This document shows positions 26,213 to 36,230 of a DNA stretch of 64,000 bases, piece by piece. The notes below the pieces were generated by a model that worked only from the letters and a program-made list of their open reading frames with translations, was not told where the DNA came from and made no database searches. Origin of the DNA: Agaribacterium haliotis (GTDB taxonomy: Bacteria; Pseudomonadota; Gammaproteobacteria; Pseudomonadales; Cellvibrionaceae); the NCBI RefSeq assembly GCF_002312815.1, contig NZ_NKQJ01000015.1:1-64000 (forward strand), written 5' to 3'. Numbering within the stretch: position 1 is the stretch's first letter; the number at the start of each line of letters is the position of its first letter. Made by a program: the position numbers and the translations under genes.

Positions 26213-26434
26213 ACTCCCTTGATTCTGATTGTGTCTGAACTGCGCACGCATCGCTAAAGCACAAGGCTAAAACACCCTGCGATGAGCCTGAGTACAGGCC
26301 CAACCATATTAGCAGGAATTACGTGACATGCGAGAGACAATACAAGGAGGCTGATGCCAGCTTCAATGCTTTGCTTTATTTTGGTCAAAAAAAAACCGGG
26401 CATTGCCCGGCTTTTGGAGTTTTACCGCTGATTT
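26200..26434. other. Gap between the glycogen operon and the alpha operon
   Basis: 235 bp. It contains the rplQ terminator, a short hairpin GCCTG-AGTA-CAGGC (26286–26299) and an extended -10-like TGCTAATAT on the minus strand (26306–26314) that could start the malQ transcript. No convincing -35 is seen and no gene is apparent. Confidence 0.45.
26386..26412 (-). terminator. Rho-independent terminator of the alpha operon
   Basis: On the minus strand CCGGGC-AAT-GCCCGG (26396–26410 region) is followed directly by nine T residues. It lies about 25 bp after the rplQ stop and should end the long ribosomal transcript. Confidence 0.92.
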
Positions 26435-26833
26435 TTAATCTTCAGCTTCAACCACTTCGTCTTCTACAATCGGTGCAGGACGATCAACCAGCTCAACATA
26501 GGCCATAGGCGCCTTGTCGCCAGCGCGATAGCCGCACTTGAGAATACGCAGATAACCACCGGGGCGGTTTTCGTAACGCGGGCCGATTTCGCTGAACAGC
26601 TTGCCGACGGTCGCTTTGTTACGGGTGCGATCGAACGCGAGACGACGATTGGCAACACTGTCTACCTTAGACAGAGTGATCAACGGCTCGGCGTAGCGAC
26701 GCAGTTCTTTTGCCTTAGGCAAAGTAGTTTTGATGACTTCGTGCTCAACCAGAGATGCCACCATGTTTTTAAACATGGCCTTGCGGTGAGAGCTATTTCT
26801 GTTGAGTTGACGGCCACTGTGACGATGACGCAT
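26435..26833 (-). CDS. rplQ: 50S ribosomal protein L17
   Basis: 132 residues. Binds 23S rRNA near the peptide exit region. The N-terminus [20 protein letters not shown] is the family signature, and the acidic tail [10 protein letters not shown] extends slightly past E. coli L17. It is the last gene of the alpha operon, after rpoA. A GC-rich hairpin at 26858–26876 lies between the two genes, and a strong terminator follows. Confidence 0.97.
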   Translation of the reverse strand: MRHRHSGRQLNRNSSHRKAMFKNMVASLVEHEVIKTTLPKAKELRRYAEPLITLSKVDSVANRRLAFDRTRNKATVGKLFSEIGPRYENRPGGYLRILKCGYRAGDKAPMAYVELVDRPAPIVEDEVVEAED

Positions 26834-26857
26834 AGCAACAACCTTTAACTTAATTTT

Positions 26858-26876
26858 GGCGCGCGCACTGCGCGCC
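26858..26876 (-). other. GC-rich hairpin between rpoA and rplQ
   Basis: GGCGCGC (26858–26864) pairs with GCGCGCC (26870–26876) around a 5-nt loop. No T-run follows on the minus strand, so it is more likely an RNA-stability or processing element than a terminator. Confidence 0.45.
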
Positions 26877-26907
26877 GTATTCTACTCTTTAAAACCAAGC
26901 CGTTAGC

Positions 26908-27894
26908 TTAGTCGTTTTTCAGACTGGCTGGTGGCCAGTTTTCCAGACGCATACCCAGAGACAAACCACGCGAAGCGAGCACGTCCTTAATTTCGGTCAA
27001 TGACTTCTTACCGAGATTAGGGGTCTTCAGCAGCTCAACTTCGGTGCGCTGGATTAAGTCACCGATGTAGTAGATGTTCTCAGCTTTGAGGCAGTTCGCA
27101 GAGCGAACAGTCAGCTCAAGATCATCGACAGGGCGCAACAGGATAGGATCGATTTGCTCTTCCTTCTCCTCAGGCTCTGCAGCTTTTTCACCTTCGAGAT
27201 CAACAAACACGGCCAGCTGTTGCTGGAGGATGGTCGCGGCGCGGCGAATGGCGTCTTCCGGATCGAGGGTACCGTTGGTTTCCAGATCCAATACCAGCTT
27301 ATCGAGGTCAGTGCGCTGCTCAACACGAGCACTCTCAACCTTGTACGCAACGCGGCGAACAGGGCTATAAGATGCATCGAGTTGCAGGCGGCCGATAGAG
27401 CGAGTTTCGTCCTCGTCCTGACGGCGCGCATCTGCAGGCTCGTAGCCGCGGCCACGAGCAATTGTCAGACGCATGCTCAATTCGCTGTCGTTGTTGATGT
27501 TAGCCAGAACCAATTCTGGGTTAACAATCTCAACGTCGTGCTCAAGCTGAATATCGCCAGCTGTGACAGGGCCAGGGCCCCGCTTAACCAAGTTCAATAC
27601 AACCTGGTCTTTGCCGTGCATGATGACAGCGACGTTTTTCAGGTTGAGCAGGATTTCTACAACATCTTCCTGCACACCTTCGATCGCACTGTATTCGTGC
27701 TGTACGCCGTCGATCTCGCACTCAACTACCGCACAACCCGGCATAGAAGACAGCAAGATGCGACGCAGCGCATTACCCAATGTATGACCAAAACCACGCT
27801 CAAGTGGCTCGAGAACCACTTTGGCATGAGTAGGCGCCAACTCCGTGACATCAATGTTGCGAGGTGTCAAAAGTTCGTTTACAGCACTCTGCAT
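26908..27894 (-). CDS. rpoA: DNA-directed RNA polymerase alpha subunit
   Basis: 328 residues from the ATG at 27892–27894, with AAAGGG eight bases upstream; a GTG two codons earlier is less likely. The N-terminal dimerisation domain starts core assembly with beta and beta'. The C-terminal domain begins about residue 245 and carries the UP-element-binding [13 protein letters not shown], including the arginine equivalent to E. coli Arg265. The acidic linker [12 protein letters not shown] joins the two. It is in the alpha operon between rpsD and rplQ. Confidence 0.97.
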   Translation of the reverse strand: MQSAVNELLTPRNIDVTELAPTHAKVVLEPLERGFGHTLGNALRRILLSSMPGCAVVECEIDGVQHEYSAIEGVQEDVVEILLNLKNVAVIMHGKDQVVLNLVKRGPGPVTAGDIQLEHDVEIVNPELVLANINNDSELSMRLTIARGRGYEPADARRQDEDETRSIGRLQLDASYSPVRRVAYKVESARVEQRTDLDKLVLDLETNGTLDPEDAIRRAATILQQQLAVFVDLEGEKAAEPEEKEEQIDPILLRPVDDLELTVRSANCLKAENIYYIGDLIQRTEVELLKTPNLGKKSLTEIKDVLASRGLSLGMRLENWPPASLKND

Positions 27895-27953
27895 ATACAC
27901 ACCCTTTCAGTGTTTATCCGTTTAGGTTTCGTCTAGATTAACGTCAAACGCGA

Positions 27954-28574
27954 TTATTTTGAGTACAGCTCAACAATCAGGTTTTCGTTGATGTGAGCAG
28001 GCAGATCTTCACGATCTGGAACGCGCTTAAATACGCCTTCTTTTTTCTCAGCGCTCACATCGACCCACTCTACCTCAGCGCGCTGCGCTGAAATGTTGAG
28101 TGCGTTTTGAATACGCAGCTGATTTTTAGCCTTTTCACGAACGGCAACTACATCACCTTCTTTAATACGAAAAGAAGGAACGTTAACAACCTGGCCGTTT
28201 ACGACAATCGCTTTGTGGCTTACCAATTGACGAGCTTCTGAACGCGTAGCGCCAAAACCCATGCGGTAAACAACATTATCAAGACGACGCTCGAGCAGTT
28301 GCAGCAGGTTTTCACCGGTTGCGCCTTTGATGCGAGCAGCTTCTTTATAGTAGTTGCGGAATTGCTTTTCCAGAACGCCGTAGAGACGACGAACTTTCTG
28401 CTTTTCACGCAGCTGAACACCGTAGTCGCTCAAGCGGCCGCGACGCGCACCGTGAACACCAGGGATGGTTTCAGCTTTACATTTACTTTCTAATGCACGT
28501 ACACCGCTCTTTAAGAAAAGGTCAGTACCTTCACGGCGAGACAGTTTACAAGTAGGTCCAAGATAACGAGCCAT
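27954..28574 (-). CDS. rpsD: 30S ribosomal protein S4
   Basis: 206 residues. A primary 16S rRNA binder at the body of the small subunit and, in E. coli, translational repressor of the alpha operon. The start [18 protein letters not shown] and the S4 RNA-binding domain (about 95–155, with [20 protein letters not shown]) are clear. It is the form without the zinc-binding four-cysteine set, as usual in gammaproteobacteria. It lies 13 bp after rpsK. Target sites for feedback would be in the rpsM leader. Confidence 0.97.
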   Translation of the reverse strand: MARYLGPTCKLSRREGTDLFLKSGVRALESKCKAETIPGVHGARRGRLSDYGVQLREKQKVRRLYGVLEKQFRNYYKEAARIKGATGENLLQLLERRLDNVVYRMGFGATRSEARQLVSHKAIVVNGQVVNVPSFRIKEGDVVAVREKAKNQLRIQNALNISAQRAEVEWVDVSAEKKEGVFKRVPDREDLPAHINENLIVELYSK

Positions 28575-28587
28575 TATTCAAACCCCC

Positions 28588-28980
28588 TTATACGCGACGT
28601 TTCTTCGGAGGACGACAGCCGTTATGAGGAACAGGAGTCGTGTCCGTAATATTTGTGATTTTGTAACCGATGTTGTTCAGAGCGCGAACTGCTGATTCGC
28701 GACCGGGGCCAGGGCCCTTAACTTCAACATCGAGGTTCTTTAAACCGTACTCTTGTGCAGCTTGACCTGCGCGCTCGGCAGCTACCTGAGCAGCAAACGG
28801 AGTAGATTTACGAGAACCACGGAAACCGGAACCACCAGCGGTGGCCCATGACAGAGCGTTACCCTGACGATCGGTAATGGTTACGATGGTGTTGTTGAAT
28901 GAAGCGTGAATGTGAGCAACGCCGTCAACAACTGTCTTTTTGACTTTTTTCTTGGCGGATTTTCCGCTTGGCTTAGCCAT
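28588..28980 (-). CDS. rpsK: 30S ribosomal protein S11
   Basis: 130 residues. Forms the 30S platform near the mRNA exit and the Shine-Dalgarno helix. The blocks [34 protein letters not shown] and [13 protein letters not shown] are the conserved core, with a basic tail PPKKRRV. Length matches E. coli S11. In the alpha operon between rpsM and rpsD, 14 bp after rpsM. Confidence 0.97.
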   Translation of the reverse strand: MAKPSGKSAKKKVKKTVVDGVAHIHASFNNTIVTITDRQGNALSWATAGGSGFRGSRKSTPFAAQVAAERAGQAAQEYGLKNLDVEVKGPGPGRESAVRALNNIGYKITNITDTTPVPHNGCRPPKKRRV

Positions 28981-28994
28981 GATTCATCAGCCCC

Positions 28995-29351
28995 TTACTT
29001 CTTAATCGGTTTACGAGGACCTTTGCGCGTGCGCGCATTAGTCTTGGTACGTTGACCACGAAGCGGAAGGTTACGACGGTGACGCAGACCACGGTAGCAG
29101 CCTAAGTCCATCAAACGCTTGATGTTCATGGAAATTTCACGACGCAGGTCGCCTTCCACGGTGAGTTTTGCAACTTCAGCGCGGATTTCGTCCATTTTTG
29201 CTTCGTCGATAGAACCGATTTTAGTAGATTCTTCGATGCCAACGGCAGCACAGATCTGCTGAGCAGTGGTGCGACCAACCCCATATACATAGGTCAGGGA
29301 GATGACGGCATGCTTGTTGTCAGGAATATTGACCCCAGCGATACGAGCCAT
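28995..29351 (-). CDS. rpsM: 30S ribosomal protein S13
   Basis: 118 residues from the ATG at 29349–29351, which has GGAGTG upstream; a GTG three codons earlier is in frame. S13 sits in the 30S head and bridges to the 50S subunit. [20 protein letters not shown] and the basic tail [19 protein letters not shown] are typical. First gene of the alpha operon. The 170-bp leader to rpmJ holds a candidate promoter and could hold the S4 feedback site. Confidence 0.97.
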   Translation of the reverse strand: MARIAGVNIPDNKHAVISLTYVYGVGRTTAQQICAAVGIEESTKIGSIDEAKMDEIRAEVAKLTVEGDLRREISMNIKRLMDLGCYRGLRHRRNLPLRGQRTKTNARTRKGPRKPIKK

Positions 29352-29409
29352 TAAAAGCACTCCAATTTTAGATATGTTTCAGTGTTAACAGCAGTCGTCG
29401 CGCTTGCGC

Positions 29410-29438
29410 TATAGACCACTTTTGGATTAGCCCGACAA
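29410..29438 (-). promoter_or_regulatory. Candidate promoter of the alpha operon
   Basis: On the minus strand TTGTCG (29433–29438) and TCTATA (29410–29415) are 17 bp apart, upstream of rpsM by about 55 bp. The -35 lies inside a perfect 12-bp palindrome CGACAATTGTCG (29433–29444). Only fair matches to sigma70 consensus. Confidence 0.4.
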
Positions 29439-29522
29439 TTGTCGAACGACAGTCAACACCGTGAGTTTATTAGCCCAGTAAGGGATAAAAGGCCAGGACC
29501 CTAAGTCCACGCCCAAAAGCAA

Positions 29523-29639
29523 TTAGCCTTGACGCTGCTTGTGACGTGGCTCAGCACTGCAGATAACGCGAACAGTACCTTTGCGACGCACGATTTTGCA
29601 GTTACGGCATACTTTTTTTACAGATGCACGAACTTTCAT
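29523..29639 (-). CDS. rpmJ: 50S ribosomal protein L36
   Basis: 38 residues from the ATG at 29637–29639, with an AGAGG ribosome binding site; the longer in-frame extension is not part of the protein. The small zinc-ribbon [20 protein letters not shown] with a later Cys and His (VICSAEPRH) is the C+ form of L36 that binds one zinc. It is the last gene of the spc operon after secY. A 9-bp hairpin precedes its ribosome binding site. Confidence 0.96.
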   Translation of the reverse strand: MKVRASVKKVCRNCKIVRRKGTVRVICSAEPRHKQRQG

Positions 29640-29660
29640 CGTCTTACCTCTACATGAAAG

Positions 29661-29681
29661 GCCGTGGATTTTATCCACGGC
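29661..29681 (-). other. Perfect hairpin between secY and rpmJ
   Basis: GCCGTGGAT (29661–29669) pairs with ATCCACGGC (29673–29681), a 9-bp stem with a 3-nt loop, ending about 10 bases before the rpmJ ribosome binding site. On the minus strand the T-run lies before rather than after the stem, so it is not a standard terminator for this operon. Confidence 0.6.
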
Positions 29682-29739
29682 GAAAAAAAAGTCAAGAGCA
29701 AAACTCAATTGAGCCTTGCTCTTGACCGTTTATAGCGAA

Positions 29740-31077
29740 TTAACGGCGACCGTAACTTTGCAGGTTGGCCTTTTTCATCACTGAGTCATATTGATGACTC
29801 ATCAGGTGGCTCTGAATCTGCGCCATAAAGTCCATTACAACCACAACGACAATCAACAGTGAGGTACCGCCAAGCAGTACCGGGATATCTGCGCTGTAGA
29901 TAAGAATCTGGGGCAACAGAGCAACACCGGCAATGTACAGTGAACCCACCACAGTCAGTCGCGTAAGAATGTTGTCGATATAACGCGCACTCTGCTCACC
30001 GGGACGAATACCGGGAATGTAGGCACCACCTTTTTTAAGGTTGTCGGCAACTTCTTTGGGGTTGTAGATCATCGCGGTATAGATAAAGCAGAAGGCGATA
30101 ATCAATACTGCAAAGATCACATAGTTAAGCGGTTGTCCGGGCCCAATCATCAGAGCAATGTCTTGTAAGATCTCACCGGTTTTACCTTCGCTGGCGTTGC
30201 CGCTCCACTGCGCGATAGAAGCTGGGAACAACAGGATGGACGAGGCAAAGATTACCGGGATAACACCGGCCATATTAATCTTCAGCGGCAAGTGGCTGGT
30301 ATTTTGCGCGACGTGCCCCTGGCGACCAACCTGCTTGCGAGCGTATTGGATGGTAATACGGCGCTGACCGCGTTCCATACGCACCACAAACCAAACAATG
30401 GCGGTTGCAGCAAAACCAAGTGCCAACAGCATCAGCGGGTGAAGATCGCCCTGACGGGTACTTTCGAAAGCTTGACCGACAGCGCTGGGCAAGCCCGCGA
30501 CAATACCGGCAAAGATCAACATCGAAATACCGTTGCCAACACCGCGCTCAGTAATTTGCTCACCGAGCCACATCATAAATACGGCACCGGTTACCAGCGA
30601 GGTCACGGCGATGACATAAAAACTCATCGGGTGCAGACCGGCGTAGGCAAAACCACTCCCGGCCATACCGGCAACAGTAACAGCAGCCTGAACCAGAGCC
30701 AGAACAACCGTTAACCAGCGCGTATACTGGCTAATTTTGCGGCGCCCTGCTTCGCCTTCTTTTTTCAACGCTTCGAGCGACGGCGTCACTGCACTCATCA
30801 TCTGCATAATAATCGATGCAGAGATGTAGGGCATGATACCCAGAGCGAGAATACTCATACGCTCAAAAGCACCACCCGAGAACATATTAACCATGCCAAG
30901 GATAGTGCCTGAGTTTTGTTCAAACAGCTGCGCGACGCGCTCTGGATCTATGCCAGGAACGGGAATGTGCGTACCTACGCGATAGATAAAAATAGCGAGC
31001 AATAAAAACTTAAGGCGAGCCCAGAGCTCGCCTAATCCTTTTTGATTCGCTAGAGGTAAACCACCTGGCTGTGCCAT
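29740..31077 (-). CDS. secY: Protein translocase subunit SecY
   Basis: 445 residues. The central channel of the Sec translocon. About ten membrane helices are seen, beginning with FLLLAIFIYRVGTHIPVPGI, a conserved first-helix and loop motif; the cytoplasmic loop with VVRMERGQRRITIQYA and the C-terminal cytosolic tail are present. Full length. Encoded in the spc operon between rplO and rpmJ; its partner SecE is at 57074–57460. Confidence 0.97.
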   Translation of the reverse strand: MAQPGGLPLANQKGLGELWARLKFLLLAIFIYRVGTHIPVPGIDPERVAQLFEQNSGTILGMVNMFSGGAFERMSILALGIMPYISASIIMQMMSAVTPSLEALKKEGEAGRRKISQYTRWLTVVLALVQAAVTVAGMAGSGFAYAGLHPMSFYVIAVTSLVTGAVFMMWLGEQITERGVGNGISMLIFAGIVAGLPSAVGQAFESTRQGDLHPLMLLALGFAATAIVWFVVRMERGQRRITIQYARKQVGRQGHVAQNTSHLPLKINMAGVIPVIFASSILLFPASIAQWSGNASEGKTGEILQDIALMIGPGQPLNYVIFAVLIIAFCFIYTAMIYNPKEVADNLKKGGAYIPGIRPGEQSARYIDNILTRLTVVGSLYIAGVALLPQILIYSADIPVLLGGTSLLIVVVVVMDFMAQIQSHLMSHQYDSVMKKANLQSYGRR

Positions 31078-31115
31078 ATCTTTCTCTCTTAGCTGCCTTA
31101 GTGTCGGAGTAACGC

Positions 31116-31550
31116 TTACTCTTCGATTTTACCGCCAGCAGCTTCAATTGCTGCACGGGCGCCTTTGGTCACAGCCAAACCTTTAACGGTTACAGCTTTA
31201 CTAACGTCACCAGAAAGGAAAACTTTGGCGCGCTTAATACCAGCGCTGATCAAACCGGCTGACTTTAAAGCCTCCAGATCGATCACGTCGCCGCCGACGT
31301 TGTTCAACTCAGCAGTGCGAATCTCAGCAGTTACGCGGCCAACACGGCTAGTGAAGCCGTACTTGGGCAGACGCTTCTGCAAAGGCATTTGACCACCCTC
31401 GAAGCCGGGCTTAACACTGCCGCCGGAACGAGATTTTTGACCTTTGTGACCGCGACCGGCAGTCTTACCGAGACCGGAACCGATACCGCGACCTACGCGC
31501 TTGCCTTCTTTAACGCGACCAGGCGCAGGACTTAAAGTATTCAGACGCAT
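31116..31550 (-). CDS. rplO: 50S ribosomal protein L15
   Basis: 144 residues from the ATG at 31548–31550, one base after the rpmD stop and with AGGGTGA upstream; an in-frame start five codons earlier would overlap rpmD. The extended glycine-rich N-terminus ([20 protein letters not shown]) threads into 23S rRNA. Spc operon, just before secY. Confidence 0.97.
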   Translation of the reverse strand: MRLNTLSPAPGRVKEGKRVGRGIGSGLGKTAGRGHKGQKSRSGGSVKPGFEGGQMPLQKRLPKYGFTSRVGRVTAEIRTAELNNVGGDVIDLEALKSAGLISAGIKRAKVFLSGDVSKAVTVKGLAVTKGARAAIEAAGGKIEE

Positions 31551-31551
31551 C

Positions 31552-31737
31552 TTATTCACCCTCAACCTGAAGCAAGTAGTATGCTTTGTTAATCATGCCA
31601 CGAGTTGAAGGCGTATCTTCTACTTCAACGGTGTGACCGATACGACGCAGGCCCAGACCCTTAACGCACGCAATGTGTGCTTTCAGGCGACCGGCGGTGC
31701 TTTTAATTTGAGTAACTTTTACTGTTTTCTTTGCCAT
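31552..31737 (-). CDS. rpmD: 50S ribosomal protein L30
   Basis: 61 residues, the normal size for bacterial L30. The pattern [15 protein letters not shown] and [14 protein letters not shown] are the conserved beta-alpha-beta elements. It lies in the spc operon between rpsE and rplO, with only one base separating its stop from the rplO ATG. Confidence 0.96.
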   Translation of the reverse strand: MAKKTVKVTQIKSTAGRLKAHIACVKGLGLRRIGHTVEVEDTPSTRGMINKAYYLLQVEGE

Positions 31738-31778
31738 GGTAATTCACCAGATGCGCGGCGCGAACGCCGCCGCATGAA

Positions 31779-32288
31779 TTATCGAATTTCTTCTACAGAC
31801 TTACCGCGTTTGGCTGCAACTTGCTCAGGAGAAGCCATGGAGCGCAGCGCTTCAAAAGTCGCGCGAACCACGTTAACGGGGTTAGTAGAGCCGTAACATT
31901 TGCCCAGTACGTTTTGTACACCGGCCATTTCAAGAACTGCACGCATTGCACCACCGGCAATAACACCAGTACCTTGTGACGCTGGCTGCATGTAAACCTT
32001 GGAGGCACCGTGGCGACCTTTAGTTGGGTACTGGATGGTGTCACCGTCCAGCTCAACAGAGATCATGTTACGACGAGCATTTTCCATTGCCTTCTGGATA
32101 GCGATAGGCACTTCACGCGCCTTGCCGCGACCGAAGCCAACACGACCTTCACCATCACCGACAACAGTCAGCGCGGTAAAGCCGAAGATACGACCACCTT
32201 TTACAGTTTTGGCAACGCGGTTAACCTGAACCAGCTTCTCGCGGAAACCTTCTGCATTGGCGTCATCACGGTTATTTTGTTGAGACAT
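31779..32288 (-). CDS. rpsE: 30S ribosomal protein S5
   Basis: 169 residues. Part of the mRNA entry channel and translational accuracy centre, next to S4. The double-stranded-RNA-binding-type N domain carries [20 protein letters not shown], and the C-terminal half has [19 protein letters not shown]. Length and motifs are typical. Spc operon between rplR and rpmD. Confidence 0.97.
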   Translation of the reverse strand: MSQQNNRDDANAEGFREKLVQVNRVAKTVKGGRIFGFTALTVVGDGEGRVGFGRGKAREVPIAIQKAMENARRNMISVELDGDTIQYPTKGRHGASKVYMQPASQGTGVIAGGAMRAVLEMAGVQNVLGKCYGSTNPVNVVRATFEALRSMASPEQVAAKRGKSVEEIR

Positions 32289-32298
32289 AACGTTACCC

Positions 32299-32649
32299 TT
32301 AGAAATCTAAACCAGCTTCGCGCGCAGCGTCAGCCAGAGCTTTAACACGGCCGTGGAATTTAAAACCGCTGCGGTCAAACGCAACTTTTTCAACACCGGC
32401 AGCTTTAGCGCGCTCTGCAATCAGAGCACCTACTTTAGACGCGGCATCGGCGTTGCCGGTGGCGCCCGCTTTCAGATCTTTTTCTACGGTTGATGCAGTC
32501 GCCAAAACTTTAGCGCCTTCGCCGTCAATGATCTGAGCATAGATGTGGCGAGGAGTGCGGTTAACGCACAGACGTGCAATTTTCAACTCACGAATCTTCG
32601 CGCGCGAGCGACGAGCGCGACGGAGTCTTGATGCTTTCTTGTCGTTCAT
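32299..32649 (-). CDS. rplR: 50S ribosomal protein L18
   Basis: 116 residues. Binds 5S rRNA with L5 and L25. The basic start [19 protein letters not shown] and the core [18 protein letters not shown] and [20 protein letters not shown] are typical. Spc operon, 10 bp before rpsE. Confidence 0.97.
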   Translation of the reverse strand: MNDKKASRLRRARRSRAKIRELKIARLCVNRTPRHIYAQIIDGEGAKVLATASTVEKDLKAGATGNADAASKVGALIAERAKAAGVEKVAFDRSGFKFHGRVKALADAAREAGLDF

Positions 32650-32669
32650 AATCGTTTACCTGTCAGACC

Positions 32670-33203
32670 TTACTTCTTCTTAGCTTCTTTACGGCGGACG
32701 TATTCATCCGAGTAACGAATACCTTTGCCTTTATAAGGCTCTGGCTCACGGTAAGCGCGAATTTCCGCGGCTACTTGACCAAGAAGTTGCTTGTCAGCAC
32801 TCTTCAATACGATTTCGGTTTGGCTTGGTGTTTCGGCAGTAACACCTTCTGGCAAGTTGTAGTCAACAGGGTGGGAAAGACCCAAGGCCATATTGACTGT
32901 TTTACCAGAGGCTTTTGCACGGTAACCAACACCGTTCAAAATCAATTTCTTTTCAAAACCTTTCTCGACACCGATAACCATGTTGTTAACCAGTGCACGA
33001 GTGGTGCCGGCCAGTGCTTTAGCTTCTTTGCTGTTATTAGCAGCTGCGAACTTCAGCACTTTATCTTCTTGTTCAACGTTAACTTGCTCGTGAACAACCA
33101 GGCTCAATTTGCCGTTCTTGCCGGAAACCTGTAAGTCTTGCCCTTTCAGGTCGATTTTTACTGCAGCAGGCAGTTCAACCGGGGCGTTAGCTACACGTGA
33201 CAT
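32670..33203 (-). CDS. rplF: 50S ribosomal protein L6
   Basis: 177 residues. Two duplicated L6 domains near the sarcin-ricin loop; the second contains the conserved [20 protein letters not shown]. Length equals that of E. coli L6. Spc operon between rpsH and rplR. Confidence 0.97.
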   Translation of the reverse strand: MSRVANAPVELPAAVKIDLKGQDLQVSGKNGKLSLVVHEQVNVEQEDKVLKFAAANNSKEAKALAGTTRALVNNMVIGVEKGFEKKLILNGVGYRAKASGKTVNMALGLSHPVDYNLPEGVTAETPSQTEIVLKSADKQLLGQVAAEIRAYREPEPYKGKGIRYSDEYVRRKEAKKK

Positions 33204-33233
33204 TGCTGTTTCCTAAATCTTTAACTCGTTAAA

Positions 33234-33626
33234 TTAGAATACGGTGCAGAGAACTTCGCCACCAATACCTGCACTGCGTGCAGCGCGATCGGTCATAACA
33301 CCTTTAGAGGTTGAAACGATCGCTACGCCGAGGCCACCGCGCACACTAGGCAGCTCGTTAGAGCTTACATAGTTGCGAAGACCTGGGCGGCTGCTGCGCT
33401 GAAGTTCGGCAATAACAGGCTTGCCATCAAAATACTTCAACTCAACAGTCAGTTCTTTTTTAACTTCACCTGCAACGCTGAAACCACCAACGTAACCTTC
33501 TTCAGTCAAAACGCGAGCGATTTCGGCTTTCAGATTTGATGAAGGTATGACCACGTCCGCCTTGCCAACCATTTGGGCATTGCGAATACGAGTCAGCATA
33601 TCTGCAACGGTATCTTGCATACTCAT
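33234..33626 (-). CDS. rpsH: 30S ribosomal protein S8
   Basis: 130 residues. A central-domain 16S rRNA binder and, in E. coli, translational repressor of the spc operon via the rplE leader. [18 protein letters not shown] and the C-terminal [16 protein letters not shown] with GGEVLCTVF are the family hallmarks. Lies between rpsN and rplF. Confidence 0.97.
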   Translation of the reverse strand: MSMQDTVADMLTRIRNAQMVGKADVVIPSSNLKAEIARVLTEEGYVGGFSVAGEVKKELTVELKYFDGKPVIAELQRSSRPGLRNYVSSNELPSVRGGLGVAIVSTSKGVMTDRAARSAGIGGEVLCTVF

Positions 33627-33652
33627 TTTCTATACTCCTCTTACTTGCCCAA

Positions 33653-33958
33653 TTACCAGCTGGCTTTAACCAAACCAGGAACGTCACCGCGCATCGCTGC
33701 TTCACGCAGCTTGTTGCGACACAGGCCAAACTTGCGGTAAACCGCATGTGGACGACCTGTTACACGACAACGACGCTGACCACGGCTCGGGCTGGAGTTA
33801 CGAGGCAGCTTTTGCAGTTTAATTACCGCATCCCAAACATCATCTTCAGTAGACTCAGGGTTTGCGATAATCGCTTTCAATTCAGCGCGTTTTGCAGCGA
33901 ATTTATCAACGGCCTTAGCACGTTTTGCTTCGCGAGCGATCATTGATTTCTTAGCCAT
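33653..33958 (-). CDS. rpsN: 30S ribosomal protein S14
   Basis: 101 residues, the long zinc-free form of S14. [15 protein letters not shown] at the start and [20 protein letters not shown] near the C-terminus are diagnostic. Located in the 30S head. Spc operon, 12 bp after rplE. Confidence 0.97.
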   Translation of the reverse strand: MAKKSMIAREAKRAKAVDKFAAKRAELKAIIANPESTEDDVWDAVIKLQKLPRNSSPSRGQRRCRVTGRPHAVYRKFGLCRNKLREAAMRGDVPGLVKASW

Positions 33959-33970
33959 GTTATTTCTACC

Positions 33971-34510
33971 CTAGCCTTTGAATGGGAAGTTAAATGCTTT
34001 CAACAGCGCACGACCTTCTTCGTCGTTGCGAGCGGTCGTGGTGATGCAAATATCTAAACCGCGCAGCTTGTCGACTTTGTCGTAATCGATCTCAGGGAAA
34101 ATGATCTGCTCGGTCACACCCATAGAGAAGTTACCGCGACCGTCAAATTGCTTGGGGCTAATACCGCGGAAGTCGCGAACACGAGGGATCGAGATGTTAA
34201 TCAGACGATCCAAAAACTCGTACATTTTCTCTTGACGCAGAGTAACTTTGGTACCGATGGGCCAGCCTTCACGAACTTTAAAGCCCGCGATAGATTTACG
34301 CGCTTTGGTCACGACAGGTTTTTGACCGGCAATCTTTTCCAGGTCAGCTGTTGCATTCTCTAATACTTTTTTGTCTGCCAAAGCTTCACCAACACCCATG
34401 TTGATGGTGATTTTGGTGATCTTGGGCACTTCCATAACGTTGTCTAGCTTCAGCTCTTCTTTCAGCTTTGCTACAACTTCGTTAGTGTAAAACTCTCTTA
34501 AGCGGGCCAT
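33971..34510 (-). CDS. rplE: 50S ribosomal protein L5
   Basis: 179 residues. Binds 5S rRNA and contacts the P-site tRNA and S13. The conserved [15 protein letters not shown], the [16 protein letters not shown] loop and [17 protein letters not shown] are visible. In E. coli the S8 feedback site overlaps this gene's start; that site was not checked base by base. Spc operon. Confidence 0.97.
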   Translation of the reverse strand: MARLREFYTNEVVAKLKEELKLDNVMEVPKITKITINMGVGEALADKKVLENATADLEKIAGQKPVVTKARKSIAGFKVREGWPIGTKVTLRQEKMYEFLDRLINISIPRVRDFRGISPKQFDGRGNFSMGVTEQIIFPEIDYDKVDKLRGLDICITTTARNDEEGRALLKAFNFPFKG

Positions 34511-34552
34511 GTTTTTTACTCTGCTTAATTATCGAACACGAAGCGATCGGTC

Positions 34553-34870
34553 TTAGCCGTCTACCGCCTCGCCATTTGATTTAAATACGCGGATCTTTTT
34601 GCCGTCTTCCAAAGTTTTGATCGCAACTTTGTCAGCTTTTTGAGCTGATGAGTTGTAGATCGCTACGTTAGAGGCGTCAATTGGCGCTTCTTTCTCAACG
34701 ATGCCACCTTGCACACCCAGTTGTGGGTTAGGCTTTTGGTGTTTTTTGATCATCTGTACACCGCCAACGATCAGACGACCGTCAGAGAGAACACGATTAA
34801 TCTTGCCACGCTTACCTTTATCACGACCGGTGATAACAATGACTTCGTCGTTTTTCTTTAACTTTTGCAT
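34553..34870 (-). CDS. rplX: 50S ribosomal protein L24
   Basis: 105 residues. An early 50S assembly initiator near the exit tunnel. The KOW-type motif [18 protein letters not shown] lies in the N-terminal third, followed by [15 protein letters not shown]. Spc operon between rplN and rplE. Confidence 0.97.
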   Translation of the reverse strand: MQKLKKNDEVIVITGRDKGKRGKINRVLSDGRLIVGGVQMIKKHQKPNPQLGVQGGIVEKEAPIDASNVAIYNSSAQKADKVAIKTLEDGKKIRVFKSNGEAVDG

Positions 34871-34897
34871 AAACTCTTTCCTCTCGACTGTAGATGC

Positions 34898-35266
34898 TTA
34901 CAGCACCTCAGGTGCCAGAGAAATAATCTTCATGAACTTCTCAGAGCGAAGCTCACGCGTTACGGGGCCGAAGATACGAGTGCCAATCGGCGCGTCCTGG
35001 GTGTTAAGCAGAACTGCAGCGTTTTGGTCGAAACGAATCAGAGAACCGTCCTGACGACGAATACCTTTTTTGGTACGTACGACGACAGCGTTCATTACTT
35101 GACCTTTCTTAACTCGACCGCGAGGAATTGCTTCCTTAACAGTCACTTTAATAATGTCACCAATACGAGCGTAGCGACGGTGAGAACCACCGAGCACTTT
35201 GATACACATAACACGACGTGCACCGCTGTTATCAGCAACATCGAGATAGCTTTCTGTTTGAATCAT
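34898..35266 (-). CDS. rplN: 50S ribosomal protein L14
   Basis: 122 residues. At the subunit interface, contacting 16S rRNA helix 14. [20 protein letters not shown] and [20 protein letters not shown] are nearly invariant. First gene of the classical spc operon, 30 bp after rpsQ. No separate promoter is obvious in that short gap. Confidence 0.97.
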   Translation of the reverse strand: MIQTESYLDVADNSGARRVMCIKVLGGSHRRYARIGDIIKVTVKEAIPRGRVKKGQVMNAVVVRTKKGIRRQDGSLIRFDQNAAVLLNTQDAPIGTRIFGPVTRELRSEKFMKIISLAPEVL

Positions 35267-35296
35267 TACTGTCTCTCCAAATGTCTTGCGGCGGCG

Positions 35297-35563
35297 TTAA
35301 ATTTCTTTAGCGCGCTCGTCGATAGACTGCAGAGCCCATGACTTTGTCTTAGACAGAGGACGGGTTTCAGCGATGGTTACAGTATCGCCGATGTTGCAAT
35401 CGTTGTTTTCGTCATGAGCCTTCAATTTTGAAGACTTAAGTACATACTTGCCGTAAACAGGGTGCTTAACTTTGCGCTCGATCTTAACAACGATGGACTT
35501 GTCCATCTTGTTGCTAACTACCTGGCCTTTAAGCGTACGGACCAATTTCTTCGCTTCAGTCAT
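35297..35563 (-). CDS. rpsQ: 30S ribosomal protein S17
   Basis: 88 residues. A primary 16S rRNA binder of the 5' domain with an OB fold. [20 protein letters not shown] and [19 protein letters not shown] are conserved. End of the S10 operon, two bases after rpmC. Confidence 0.97.
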   Translation of the reverse strand: MTEAKKLVRTLKGQVVSNKMDKSIVVKIERKVKHPVYGKYVLKSSKLKAHDENNDCNIGDTVTIAETRPLSKTKSWALQSIDERAKEI

Positions 35564-35565
35564 TG

Positions 35566-35757
35566 TTAGTTACCTGCCTTTTGACTAAGTGCGGTTTTAA
35601 CTCGAGCGATATCACGACGCGTTTGCTTAAGCAGGTGCGTTTGATTCAGCTGGCCAGTGTTCTTCTGCATGCGCAGTTTAAACTGAGACTCCAGCAGAGA
35701 AAGCTCTTCAGCCTTCAGCTCTTCAACGGTCATTTCGCTGTAATTTTTTTCGCTCAT
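35566..35757 (-). CDS. rpmC: 50S ribosomal protein L29
   Basis: 63 residues. Helical protein at the exit tunnel rim near the trigger-factor docking site. [20 protein letters not shown] and [15 protein letters not shown] match the family. Its ATG overlaps the rplP stop by one base, implying coupled translation. Confidence 0.96.
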   Translation of the reverse strand: MSEKNYSEMTVEELKAEELSLLESQFKLRMQKNTGQLNQTHLLKQTRRDIARVKTALSQKAGN

Positions 35758-36170
35758 TACATTACCGTCCGTTTAACAAAAGTAGTTTTGAAAGGAATCT
35801 TAGCTGCAGCCAGTGCAAACGCTTCGCGAGCCAGCTCTTCGCTAACACCTTCCATTTCGTAAAGTACACGACCCGGCTGAATCTGGCATACCCAGTATTC
35901 AACGTTACCCTTACCTTTACCTTGACGAACCTCGAGAGGCTTCTCAGTAATTGGCTTGTCAGGAAAGACGCGGATCCAAATTTTACCGCCACGTTTAATG
36001 TGACGAGTCATGGCACGACGAGCCGCTTCAATTTGACGCGCAGTAATACGACCACGGGCAACGGCTTTAAGTCCATATTCACCAAAACTAACTTTCGAGC
36101 CACGCAGTGCTAAACCACGGTTACGTCCCGTCTGCTGTTTTCTGAATTTTGTACGTTTTGGCTGCAACAT
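35757..36170 (-). CDS. rplP: 50S ribosomal protein L16
   Basis: 137 residues. Near the A-site and 5S r[22 protein letters not shown], the [20 protein letters not shown] region and [14 protein letters not shown] are typical; the arginine in the last block is the usual hydroxylation site in E. coli L16. S10 operon between rpsC and rpmC. Confidence 0.97.
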   Translation of the reverse strand: MLQPKRTKFRKQQTGRNRGLALRGSKVSFGEYGLKAVARGRITARQIEAARRAMTRHIKRGGKIWIRVFPDKPITEKPLEVRQGKGKGNVEYWVCQIQPGRVLYEMEGVSEELAREAFALAAAKIPFKTTFVKRTVM

Positions 36171-36230
36171 TGTTGGCTAACCCTTTCTCAATTCTTTAAA
36201 TCTTATTCGCCTGAAAATTAAATTTTCAGC

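Noticed and set aside
29661..29681. Spc operon terminator before rpmJ
   Set aside because: The T-run precedes the stem on the transcribed strand, and rpmJ follows at once with a good ribosome binding site.
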